From Flavobacteriaceae bacterium EG-1 (GTDB taxonomy: Bacteria > Bacteroidota > Bacteroidia > Flavobacteriales > Flavobacteriaceae): DNA of 64,000 nt. Below the pieces are notes generated by a model that was not told the origin of the DNA, did no database searches, and saw only the letters and a list, made by a program, of their open reading frames with translations. Every line of letters begins with the position of its first letter. The first letter of the stretch is position 1. The DNA lies in assembly GCF_009649685.1 (NCBI RefSeq), contig NZ_WJPK01000004.1, positions 222,557 through 286,556 on the forward strand, given 5' to 3'. Made by a program: the position numbers and the translations under genes. This document shows positions 56,824 through 64,000 of this stretch, one piece after another.

Positions 56824-58512
56824 TTATTCTATAATAATTGTTTCGGTGTACGTGCTTTTATCGGTTTTAACTTCAACCACATACATTCCTTTTTGTAAAC
56901 CGCTAACATCGATATTCGATTTTTTACTTTTTATCACTCGCTTTCCAAGGTTATTATAAATCTTAACCTTCTTTAGTCGTTCGCCAGGGTTTACTTTTAT
57001 GTAAACCACATCTTTGTCTGCATCGAAAAGTGCAATGGCATTCTTTTTAACAGTTATTTCTTTTTCTGCTTTTTTTATACTTTCTACTTTCTGCGAAATG
57101 CCTTTTTTATTAATGGTAAAATAATCATCAACTTCATCATTTTCACGGATAAACTTAACAGTCAAATTTTGTCCACCCTGGCCATCATCTTCCACTTCCA
57201 TAACACAAGATCCTAGTTCGTTTAATGACACAGACATTGCTTTGTGGTTTAAATCTCCACCTGATGTTTTGCCTGCGGACCCCGTTGTAATATAAACTGC
57301 TCCTGCTGTAGCTTCATTTGTTTTTTGGTAGATTCCATCGCCATCCGTTTTACCATCTCCTTTCCCCGATATACCAACGGTATGTCCACCGTTTTTAATT
57401 TCGTTCGGATTAAAAGTATTTGAAAATCCATAGTGCCCATTTAAAAAGTAAGAACGCTCATAAGAATGACTATGTCCATTTAAGATAAGATCAACACCAT
57501 TATTTTCCATCATGGGCATAAAATTCTCTCTCATTTCAATAAGTCGATCTTCGGTATCTGAGTCATGAGATCCTTTGGTATAAACAGGATGATGAAATAA
57601 AGTTACTATCCAATCTTGTGTGGTGTTTTGAATATCAGTTTGTGCCCAATTGTACATAGCACCGCCCACCTCGCGATTAGAATGATGCGAATCGAGAATA
57701 ATAAAATGAATATTTGCATAATCAAACGAATAATAAGCTTCAGTACCTGATGGTGTCCCACCTGCTTGACCTCCAGTTGGAAAAGAAAAAATATCATAAT
57801 ATGGTCCGGATTGAGTTGCAGAATCTGCTGAATAACCATCATGATTCCCTAAACAAGACCATGCTACAGATTTTTTAAGCATGTTATGATATATATCAAA
57901 AAAAGCATTTTGATATTCTACATCCGTTCCAGTACGATAAGCATTATCCCCTAAAAATAGCATCATATCTGTCTTTCCTGTATTAGCAGATTCCGTATCA
58001 ACATACTTGTAATATGCATCACGTACATTTCTCTGATTATTATTTGCTGTACCAGCATCACCTAATATCCATGCGCGAACAAATTGTTTGGTTCCAACTT
58101 TCGGAGCTGTTATAACGTACATATCACCCGTTGAACTTTCTGATAGAACACCTGCTTCATTACCAATATTGAAGTAGTATTTAGTGTTCGGTTTTAAGCC
58201 AGTTAATGAAACCTCATGCTCTGTCATCTCATTAAAATTTGATTCCTTATCGGACAACAAACCAAGTTCTAATCCATAATTAACCACAGATTCTGTTGGC
58301 ACATTTGTTCGCCATTTAACAACGACACTAGTTGGAGTAGCAATTTGCAAATAAGGACCTCTTTCAACCTTTACTGCGGTGGTATCTGATGATACGCCAA
58401 AATTTTTAATTCGAGCTATTGTTTCAATTTCTGGAATGTCTGCTATCGCTGTTTGCGTAAATGAAAAAAACGTAAAAAGCATCAATATTAATTGGGCACT
58501 AATTTTAATCAT
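56824..58512 (-). CDS. Purple acid phosphatase-like metallophosphoesterase with T9SS sorting domain
   Basis: A 562-residue secreted enzyme with a signal peptide ending in IA. The N-terminal FN3-like PAP domain is GPYLQIATPTSVVVKWRTNVPTES. The metallophosphatase core has ILGDAGTAN, MLFLGDNAYR, CLGNHDGYS, LFHHPVY and LNGHSHSYERS, enough for a two-metal site. The C-terminal 80 residues end in KVKIYNNLGKRVI...GMYVVEVKTDKSTYTETIIIE, a type A T9SS sorting domain, so it is exported across the outer membrane. It probably releases phosphate from organic sources. Confidence 0.9.
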   Translation of the reverse strand: MIKISAQLILMLFTFFSFTQTAIADIPEIETIARIKNFGVSSDTTAVKVERGPYLQIATPTSVVVKWRTNVPTESVVNYGLELGLLSDKESNFNEMTEHEVSLTGLKPNTKYYFNIGNEAGVLSESSTGDMYVITAPKVGTKQFVRAWILGDAGTANNNQRNVRDAYYKYVDTESANTGKTDMMLFLGDNAYRTGTDVEYQNAFFDIYHNMLKKSVAWSCLGNHDGYSADSATQSGPYYDIFSFPTGGQAGGTPSGTEAYYSFDYANIHFIILDSHHSNREVGGAMYNWAQTDIQNTTQDWIVTLFHHPVYTKGSHDSDTEDRLIEMRENFMPMMENNGVDLILNGHSHSYERSYFLNGHYGFSNTFNPNEIKNGGHTVGISGKGDGKTDGDGIYQKTNEATAGAVYITTGSAGKTSGGDLNHKAMSVSLNELGSCVMEVEDDGQGGQNLTVKFIRENDEVDDYFTINKKGISQKVESIKKAEKEITVKKNAIALFDADKDVVYIKVNPGERLKKVKIYNNLGKRVIKSKKSNIDVSGLQKGMYVVEVKTDKSTYTETIIIE

Positions 58513-58517
58513 AATTT

Positions 58518-59384
58518 CTATTGGTTGGTTTTATTTTCTAAATTTTTAATTTGTTCTTTCAACTTTTTAATCGACTCCATATTTTTAAATCTGGTGTCTA
58601 ATTCTTCAATACTTCTAGTTGCAAATTTTAATGTTATCCTTGCTTCTTTTTTTCTGTTTATTTCAATTAAATATTTTGCCTTTTTATAAAACCAAAACTC
58701 CTTTCTTTTGAATTGAATGATAAAATAATTAAACTGCTGCAGCGCCTTTTCAACTTGTTCAGATTCTTTTAAATATTCTAATTTTTTAAGTTGAAGTGAT
58801 ATGGTATTTGAGCCTAGTTTTTGCAATCCAAATTCAATAGCTACTATAGCACTATTATAATTCTTATTGTTTTCGGATAGTATAATATGCGTGTATTCAA
58901 TAATATCTTCGGGGCGAAGGTCAATCGTGTTTTGCAATACATATTGATAAGATTTTAAAGACTTTTCATATTCATTTAATTTGAATAATATTTGAGCTTC
59001 TAATTTCTTAGCCTTTACATCAATACTATCTACCTTTAGATAGGCACCTATATTTACTAATGCATTACTGTAAGCATTGGTTAAATAATTTACCTCAGCC
59101 ATTCTGTAATGTAAAACCTTATCCGTATTTCCAAGAGATTCAGATTTAATATAATCTTCTAATGCTTCATTATAATCTATATGCTGCTGATATAAAAACC
59201 CTCTTTCGTAGTATAATTTATAATTTTCGGGGTCCTCAATTATTTCTATTGTTTTTAATAAGATGCGTTCAGATAAATCACCATGACCAAACATTTGAAT
59301 TGTTACAATCAAACAAAAAGCAACCAGTAGTTTTCTGTTACAAAAAAAATTAAAAAAGTTTAGAAATTGTAATTTAACTAACAT
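58518..59384 (-). CDS. TPR protein linked to the phosphatase gene
   Basis: A 288-residue protein from ATG 59384 (the ORF continues to 59423, but a -7 box at 59411-59418 sits inside that extension). The signal-like lead is MLVKLQFLNFFNFFCNRKLLVAF. TPR units are visible as YKLYYERGFLYQQHIDYNEALEDYIK and LFKLNEYEKSLKSYQYVL, followed by a coiled C-terminal end. The phosphatase start is 5 bases after the stop, suggesting cotranscription. Function unknown. Confidence 0.75.
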   Translation of the reverse strand: MLVKLQFLNFFNFFCNRKLLVAFCLIVTIQMFGHGDLSERILLKTIEIIEDPENYKLYYERGFLYQQHIDYNEALEDYIKSESLGNTDKVLHYRMAEVNYLTNAYSNALVNIGAYLKVDSIDVKAKKLEAQILFKLNEYEKSLKSYQYVLQNTIDLRPEDIIEYTHIILSENNKNYNSAIVAIEFGLQKLGSNTISLQLKKLEYLKESEQVEKALQQFNYFIIQFKRKEFWFYKKAKYLIEINRKKEARITLKFATRSIEELDTRFKNMESIKKLKEQIKNLENKTNQ

Positions 59385-59410
59385 TAATCTTTGTTGGTAT
59401 TGGATATAAA

Positions 59411-59418
59411 CAAATGTA
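59411..59418 (-). promoter_or_regulatory. -7 box (TACATTTG) upstream of the TPR gene
   Basis: Full TANNTTTG match on the minus strand, without a well-placed -33 TTG. It supports the ATG at 59384. Confidence 0.4.
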
Positions 59419-59572
59419 CCCAATATTATAGCAAAAGACAGTATTACAAAGATTTTAGAATCTTAAAAAAAGAATAAAAAATTGTTAATTATTTAAGTCG
59501 TTTATTGACTTTCATCAGTACTTTATTCAATAAAAATTACCTCATGCGATCTTTTGAACAATTGAATAAGAG

Positions 59573-59745
59573 TCAATCGCAGGTGATACTATTGTTTCTA
59601 CTGATTGATTCAATATTGCGAGAATCATAATCTCTATAAAGAAACTCAAAACCCTGTTCATTATAATTGGTAGGCTTCCTAAGTGGAATACGATTTTCTG
59701 GCTGAACTAATGAACACATCCTAAAACAATAATCTTGATATTTTA
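59573..59745 (-). pseudogene. Remnant of an FAD-dependent oxidoreductase gene
   Basis: Translating the minus strand of this intergenic DNA from about 59745 gives YQDYCFRMCSLVQPENRI, then PLRKPTNYNEQGFEFLYRDY, ending at a TGA at 59573-59575. This aligns with YCFRMCLTDHPDNRI / PFKKPANYNELEYELLFRNY of the intact FAD oxidoreductase encoded at 61352-63094. About 40 residues match, with no start codon or FAD-binding part. The rest of the 355-base gap (59424-59778) holds nothing else that I recognise. Confidence 0.8.
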
Positions 59746-59778
59746 TTAAATGAATTGGATATATTTCGTAAATATCAT

Positions 59779-61326
59779 TTACTCTAATGCGACATTTTTT
59801 GATATTATATCACTTAATTCTTGATGCATTTCATTAGCCATATTAGAATTTTCAATTATTAAGTTATTCGATTCAGATTCGTCCTCATATAAATTATACA
59901 ACTGGCCTTGAACTATATCATTTTCTGGAGCAATAAATTTCCATCTACCTTTTCGCAAGCCCATTAGGTTATTTGAAGATTGAACAACTACAGATTTTCT
60001 AACATCTTTTTCTTCACCCAAAAGGTTCATGGATTGGTCATAACTATCTACGGCCATATTTGCTGGCATATCAAAGTTAATGATTGAACCAAGGGTTGTA
60101 AATACATCGTTTAATGCAAAAATCTTATCAGATTTAGCACCCTGGGGTATCTTTCGCGGCCACTTGGCAATAAAAGGAGTACGAACCCCTCCTTCCCAAA
60201 TTGTCCATTTGGAACCTTTCAAGTTTCCGTTAGGATGATGTTCTTTCTTGTTTTGATCTTTTTCAATGAGCTCCGACAAATTATTACCTGAATTGGTGAG
60301 ATCAATATGAACCCCTGTTCTCTGGAATTGAGAACCGTTATCACTAGCGAAAAGGATTATTGTATTTTCCGCTTGCCCTAAACTATCGACCATAGTTAAT
60401 ATTTTGCCGATAGCACTGTCTAATTCAGAAACATAATCACCGTATAAGCCAGCTGCTGTTGTTCCAATAAATTCATCACTTACAGATAACGGCACATGAG
60501 GAACATAAGGAGCGAAATATAAGAAAAAGGGATTTTCCTTTTTCTGTCTTACGTGATCGCGTAAAAACCCGATACTTTTCTTAGTGACAACTTCAAGATA
60601 TTGATTAGAAGGAATAATTTTAATATGCTCTTTCCCTTTAGCCGAATCAATATTATAAAATTCATGACCTAGTGCAGCAACTATATTATTACCATTCATT
60701 ATCCAGCATTCACTCGCGCAACTAAACCCGTACCAATTTTCAAAACCCTGATCAATAGGGCCATTGCTAATCGGTTTTTTTAAATCAATATTCGCTCCAT
60801 TATTCTCGGCTTTAAACTTCCCGTATCCTGCAGGCTTTTCTCCATCCAGTGTTGGAAATGTAGCCCCCAAATGCCATTTTCCGAAGCCTGCAGTGGTATA
60901 ACCCGTCTGTTGTAACATTTGTGGTAAGGTCAATTGACCTTCGTCCATCATAGAAGGTTCATAATTTGATAAAACACCGTTTCTTTTCCAACTTCTAAAA
61001 GGATATGTTCCAGTCATTAATGCGTAACGGGATGGTGAACAAACCGAAACAGGACAATAAGCGTTTGTAAAACGAATACCTTCTGAGGCCAACTTATCCA
61101 AATTAGGTGTAGGCACAAGAGAATTCTTATTATAAGACCCCAGGTCTCCATACCCCAAATCATCAGCAAGTAGCAACACAATATTAGGCAAGGCCTTCGG
61201 TTCTTCTTTTACGTTTTCACACGAAACAAACACGAACGCACTTAGTATTACAATAGGGTTTATTAAAGTATTCTGAAGCTTTAAATGCTTGATTTTTTTT
61301 TCAATACTTTCTAATATTAATTTCAT
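59779..61326 (-). CDS. Arylsulfatase-like lipoprotein
   Basis: A 515-residue lipoprotein with an unusually long charged lead before the lipobox (VFVSC, Cys 36). Sulfatase motifs are VLLLADDLGYGDLGSY (metal), CSPSR at 96-100 in the long form YCPVSVCSPSRYALMTG, AGFGKWHLGA, PFFLYFAPYVPHVPL and LFASDNGSQ. CSPSR and the GKWHLG motif are standard for active S1 sulfatases. It lies 25 bases after the FAD oxidoreductase gene on the same strand, so the two are probably cotranscribed. Confidence 0.92.
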   Translation of the reverse strand: MKLILESIEKKIKHLKLQNTLINPIVILSAFVFVSCENVKEEPKALPNIVLLLADDLGYGDLGSYNKNSLVPTPNLDKLASEGIRFTNAYCPVSVCSPSRYALMTGTYPFRSWKRNGVLSNYEPSMMDEGQLTLPQMLQQTGYTTAGFGKWHLGATFPTLDGEKPAGYGKFKAENNGANIDLKKPISNGPIDQGFENWYGFSCASECWIMNGNNIVAALGHEFYNIDSAKGKEHIKIIPSNQYLEVVTKKSIGFLRDHVRQKKENPFFLYFAPYVPHVPLSVSDEFIGTTAAGLYGDYVSELDSAIGKILTMVDSLGQAENTIILFASDNGSQFQRTGVHIDLTNSGNNLSELIEKDQNKKEHHPNGNLKGSKWTIWEGGVRTPFIAKWPRKIPQGAKSDKIFALNDVFTTLGSIINFDMPANMAVDSYDQSMNLLGEEKDVRKSVVVQSSNNLMGLRKGRWKFIAPENDIVQGQLYNLYEDESESNNLIIENSNMANEMHQELSDIISKNVALE

Positions 61327-61351
61327 GAATAATTATTTAGAAAATCTTGAT

Positions 61352-63094
61352 CTATTCGAGATGTTGACCATTTTTCAATAAAATGGATTTTAAACTCTCA
61401 TAGGAAACATCTTGAACCGATTTTCCTGAATCTATTGCTAAAGAGGCTGCGGTTGCAGCTGACTCTCCTAAAACCATAAAAACAGGTTCCATACGAATCG
61501 ACCCAAATGCAATATGAGTAGCACTTAAACATACCGGAACGATTAAATTTCCACATTCTTCCTTTTTAGGCACTAAAGATTTATAACTTATAGGATAGGG
61601 ATCAAAACCATGCGCTTCAACATTACCCTCATTTTGAACATAACCATTGGCATCAACATACCGTTGTGTATTGTTTGAATCCATAGTGTATGCAGCCAAC
61701 CCAATGACATCCTCTGCTACTTCAAGCCCCTCACAATTACGCTGCGTCATAACATAATCGCTAATCATTCGTCTGGCTTCACGAACATATAATTGTTGTT
61801 GCCAACCATCTTCTCTTTCAAATTCATCTTTTGTGGTGCCCCATTTTGAAGCCTCATTACGAACTTCTTCTGGAATCCTCGGATGATTGGCCAAAGTCCA
61901 CATTAAACCCATTTGGTAGTTCCGGTGGTCTTCTATGATTTTTACGCGCTCTGCGTATGAGGCTTCTGGATACGTATAATTTTTTCCTATATAATCAGTT
62001 GAAAACCCAAATCTATTATTAGAATCGGTCTTGCGATTTGGCATACCGGAATTTATTAATGGCAATAACGGACCGCCTTTATAATACATGTTACGTACAG
62101 AACCATTGTGTGCTTCATAATTTCTAAAAAGTAGCTCATACTCCAGTTCATTATAATTCGCAGGTTTCTTAAATGGAATACGATTGTCTGGGTGATCGGT
62201 TAAACACATTCTAAAACAATAGGCCTGAATTTTATCATCCCCTTCTCCTTGAACACCAGGCTTTTCATTAACATTGGGCAAAAGTCCGCTCTCCGGTTTT
62301 CCTTTAACTATGTACGGATCTACGCGCTGCATAAAATTGTGGTTAGCCGCATTTTTAGAAACCAAATTAATCAAAGACACATTGTAATTATTGGGCTGAA
62401 CACCGTTTAACGTTTCTCCATATTCTTTATTACTTTCTCTACCTATGACATACGAAACTCCTGCCGCTGCCATTAAATCTCCTTCATAAGTGGCGTCTAA
62501 ATAAACTTTGCCCACATAGGTTTTACCACTCTCCATTGTAATAGACTTAATACTACTTTCTACTTTTTCCACACCATTATTTCGGTTTAAGCGTTCGTTG
62601 TAAACCATTTCTATTTTCTCCTTTTCCATCATGGATTTATACACTGAAAGAGCAGCTGATGGCTCAAAAGTCCACATGGATGCTTCTCCTTTTTCTGTCC
62701 TGGTTTGCCCACTATCTATATAATCTGATTTTTTCTCCCATTTCCAATTCTCAGGAATATCATAATACTTTTTAATGTTCTCGTAAAACTCTCTCGAAAT
62801 TCCTCCAATGGCCTGCTTATTCCCAATATCTGTCTGCCCCAAACCTCCAGTAGTTAATCCACCAATTCTATTTGTTGGCTCGATTAACACTACCGATTTT
62901 CCCATTCTACTACTTTGTATTGCAGCAGCAACACCAGCCGATGTTCCACCATATATAACAACATCATATTTAGCCTTTTTTATTTTTTTATTTGATTGTC
63001 CTTTTACAGAAAAACAGATAAAAAATATAAGTATCAAATTGATACTTTTTTTCGATATTAAAAATCTAATAGCTCCTAAGACTTCAACACTCAT
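61352..63094 (-). CDS. FAD-dependent oxidoreductase (FAD_oxidored type), exported
   Basis: A 580-residue protein. A hydrophobic lead (SINLILIFFICFSVKG) precedes the Rossmann FAD site YDVVIYGGTSAGVAAAIQSSRMGKSVVLIEP and IGGLTTGGLGQTD. Conserved family parts are YLDATYEGDLMAAAGVSY, YCFRMCLTDHPDNRIPF and the C-terminal CLSATHIAFGSIRMEPVFMVLGESAATAA. These proteins are common in Bacteroidota sugar-degradation loci, where they are thought to oxidise or process sugars; details unknown. A decayed partial copy exists at 59573-59745. Confidence 0.88.
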   Translation of the reverse strand: MSVEVLGAIRFLISKKSINLILIFFICFSVKGQSNKKIKKAKYDVVIYGGTSAGVAAAIQSSRMGKSVVLIEPTNRIGGLTTGGLGQTDIGNKQAIGGISREFYENIKKYYDIPENWKWEKKSDYIDSGQTRTEKGEASMWTFEPSAALSVYKSMMEKEKIEMVYNERLNRNNGVEKVESSIKSITMESGKTYVGKVYLDATYEGDLMAAAGVSYVIGRESNKEYGETLNGVQPNNYNVSLINLVSKNAANHNFMQRVDPYIVKGKPESGLLPNVNEKPGVQGEGDDKIQAYCFRMCLTDHPDNRIPFKKPANYNELEYELLFRNYEAHNGSVRNMYYKGGPLLPLINSGMPNRKTDSNNRFGFSTDYIGKNYTYPEASYAERVKIIEDHRNYQMGLMWTLANHPRIPEEVRNEASKWGTTKDEFEREDGWQQQLYVREARRMISDYVMTQRNCEGLEVAEDVIGLAAYTMDSNNTQRYVDANGYVQNEGNVEAHGFDPYPISYKSLVPKKEECGNLIVPVCLSATHIAFGSIRMEPVFMVLGESAATAASLAIDSGKSVQDVSYESLKSILLKNGQHLE

Positions 63095-63603
63095 TGTTAT
63101 AAATTTAATGGTTAATATATTGCTTCCTTATTGGTCAATCCTTAAGTGATTAAATTAAAAAAGTAGACTTATATCTTCTAAATAAAATAATCATAGTGAA
63201 AAATTAAGATAAACTTAAGTACCGATTTCCACCCCCCTGTAAGTAGAAAATATGCACTATAATTTAGTCATTACTTATTATATAAAACTCTTGCTATAAT
63301 TTGAAAAATTAAAAAACCAACGAACATTTCATAATAAATTTATGTGGTAAACGAAACTCAGGAGTCAAAAATTAAACCATAAGTAACTTTATGGTTTCTT
63401 TGAAAAACTAATGAATTACAATTGGGAATTGAGCATAACAATTTCCTTGATATTTAAAATAATACGTTATTTTTATCCAATGGATTTTTTTTTAAAATAA
63501 AACGATGGCCATTGTATATACTACATATTTAAAATTCTAAAATCTCAATTACAATCGCTAAATTCTTTTGATTGTCGAGCTTATACAGCTTTCTTTTTTA
63601 CCC
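63095..63603. other. Intergenic stretch of 509 bases
   Basis: AT-rich. It contains one hairpin-forming repeat, AAACCATAA (63374-63382) / TTATGGTTT (63389-63397), without a run of Ts, and no coding fragment that I recognise. It probably holds the upstream control region of the FAD oxidoreductase/sulfatase unit and the trailer of the RraA-like gene. Confidence 0.5.
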
Positions 63604-64000
63604 TTAATCCTTTTGAGTCTTGAGATAATCGTTTAATTCCTTTCTAGTCATTGGTAGTTTGCTATCGGGATAATCGTTTAGCCATTTTCTAAAATCTTTT
63701 TTAATTTCATCGGTCCATTTTGTATCTATCTGTCCAGCGGTATACTTTTTTTCTTTAAGTCTTTGAAATCCAAATACATCTCTTAGACCAACCACTTCAG
63801 ATGAGATGACCAAATTTGCCACTAAATGAGACGGAATGAAAATTGTACCATGACGATTTGCCAATACAACGTCACCCGGCAATACGGTGGCACGTCCTAT
63901 TCTAATGGGGGCATTAATTGAAGTCAACATTTGATTTTGTAAGTAAGAAGGGTCTTCATCGCGATACCAACCATTAAAACCTTCAATGTCTAATAAACCT
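63604..64000 (-). CDS. RraA family protein, partial (5' part beyond the window)
   Basis: The frame stays open from the stop at 63604 to the window edge, with 132 residues visible; the ATG at 63930 is not the real start, because homologous-looking sequence (GLLDIEGFNGWYRDEDPSYLQ) continues upstream. The segment PIRIGRATVLPGDVVLANRHGTIFIPSHLVANLV is characteristic of the RraA/demethylmenaquinone methyltransferase-like aldolase fold. The last 60 residues (TWTDEIKKDF-type helical tail) are an extension. RraA-like proteins outside E. coli are often aldolases of sugar-acid pathways, which fits the sulfatase neighbourhood. Confidence 0.75.
   Translation of the reverse strand, partial: GLLDIEGFNGWYRDEDPSYLQNQMLTSINAPIRIGRATVLPGDVVLANRHGTIFIPSHLVANLVISSEVVGLRDVFGFQRLKEKKYTAGQIDTKWTDEIKKDFRKWLNDYPDSKLPMTRKELNDYLKTQKD

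Noticed and set aside
63374..63397. Hairpin as a terminator
   Set aside because: The 9-bp stem is not followed by a T-run on either strand and no gene ends near it.

Overview
The window looks like a chromosome segment of a marine member of the Flavobacteriaceae (Bacteroidota). This rests on the low G+C content and on Bacteroidota-type promoters (TTG, about 18-21 bases, TANNTTTG) visible upstream of several genes. Other support comes from a C-terminal type IX secretion sorting domain, many short lipoprotein signals, four sulfatases, a LytS/LytTR two-component pair and a tmRNA whose tag ends NNYALAA. I cannot name the genus. No phage, insertion sequence, CRISPR array, rRNA or tRNA was seen.

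Layout. 1-10 kb: small exported proteins (DUF2911, NIPSNAP, OmpA-like), a diheme cytochrome lipoprotein, and a 1007-residue TPR protein coupled to an outer-membrane barrel, divergent from ftsE. 10.8-20.3 kb: a two-subunit molybdenum hydroxylase, a membrane acyltransferase-like protein, an outer-membrane TonB-type barrel divergent from a LytS/LytTR pair, and a dienelactone hydrolase. 20.4-25.6 kb: an operon of imelysin, diheme oxidoreductase, second imelysin and HTTM protein, probably for iron handling, with a good promoter, an upstream palindrome and an internal hairpin. 25.8-34.2 kb: a sulfatase, polyphosphate-glucokinase-like ppgK, typA, and two tandem paralogous small outer-membrane proteins. 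34.3-38.5 kb: kdsA overlapping a sulfatase, then a second sulfatase and a YciI-like protein. 39-44.5 kb: a PHP phosphodiesterase and a membrane-protein island around a small winged-helix regulator. Two copies of one inverted repeat (ACTTTG-N5-CAAAGT, then ACTTT) sit at the two probable promoters of this island.

44.5-49.2 kb holds what I consider the most interesting locus: four minus-strand genes, the first three overlapping by 4 bases. They are a Lys1-like dehydrogenase, a fatty-acid hydroxylase, a StlD/DarB-type ketosynthase carrying a heme-oxygenase-like C-terminal domain, and an unrecognised protein. They share one good promoter with a palindrome over its -33 box. They look like a small lipid or ketone biosynthetic operon that lacks the usual DarA partner. 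The tmRNA gene (ssrA) lies next to it on the other strand, with a terminator and a possible extra leader RNA.

50-64 kb: an exported SAM methyltransferase with a DUF1330 protein. Next come a membrane-bound dehydrogenase gene broken by an in-frame TAA, a HiPIP, a Tat-exported amidohydrolase, a diheme peroxidase with a long helical N-terminal region, and a T9SS-exported purple-acid-phosphatase-like enzyme with a TPR partner. The window ends with a sulfatase, an FAD-dependent oxidoreductase and a partial RraA-like gene that runs off the edge. Between the TPR gene and the last sulfatase lies a decayed fragment of a second copy of the FAD oxidoreductase gene, found by reading the intergenic DNA.
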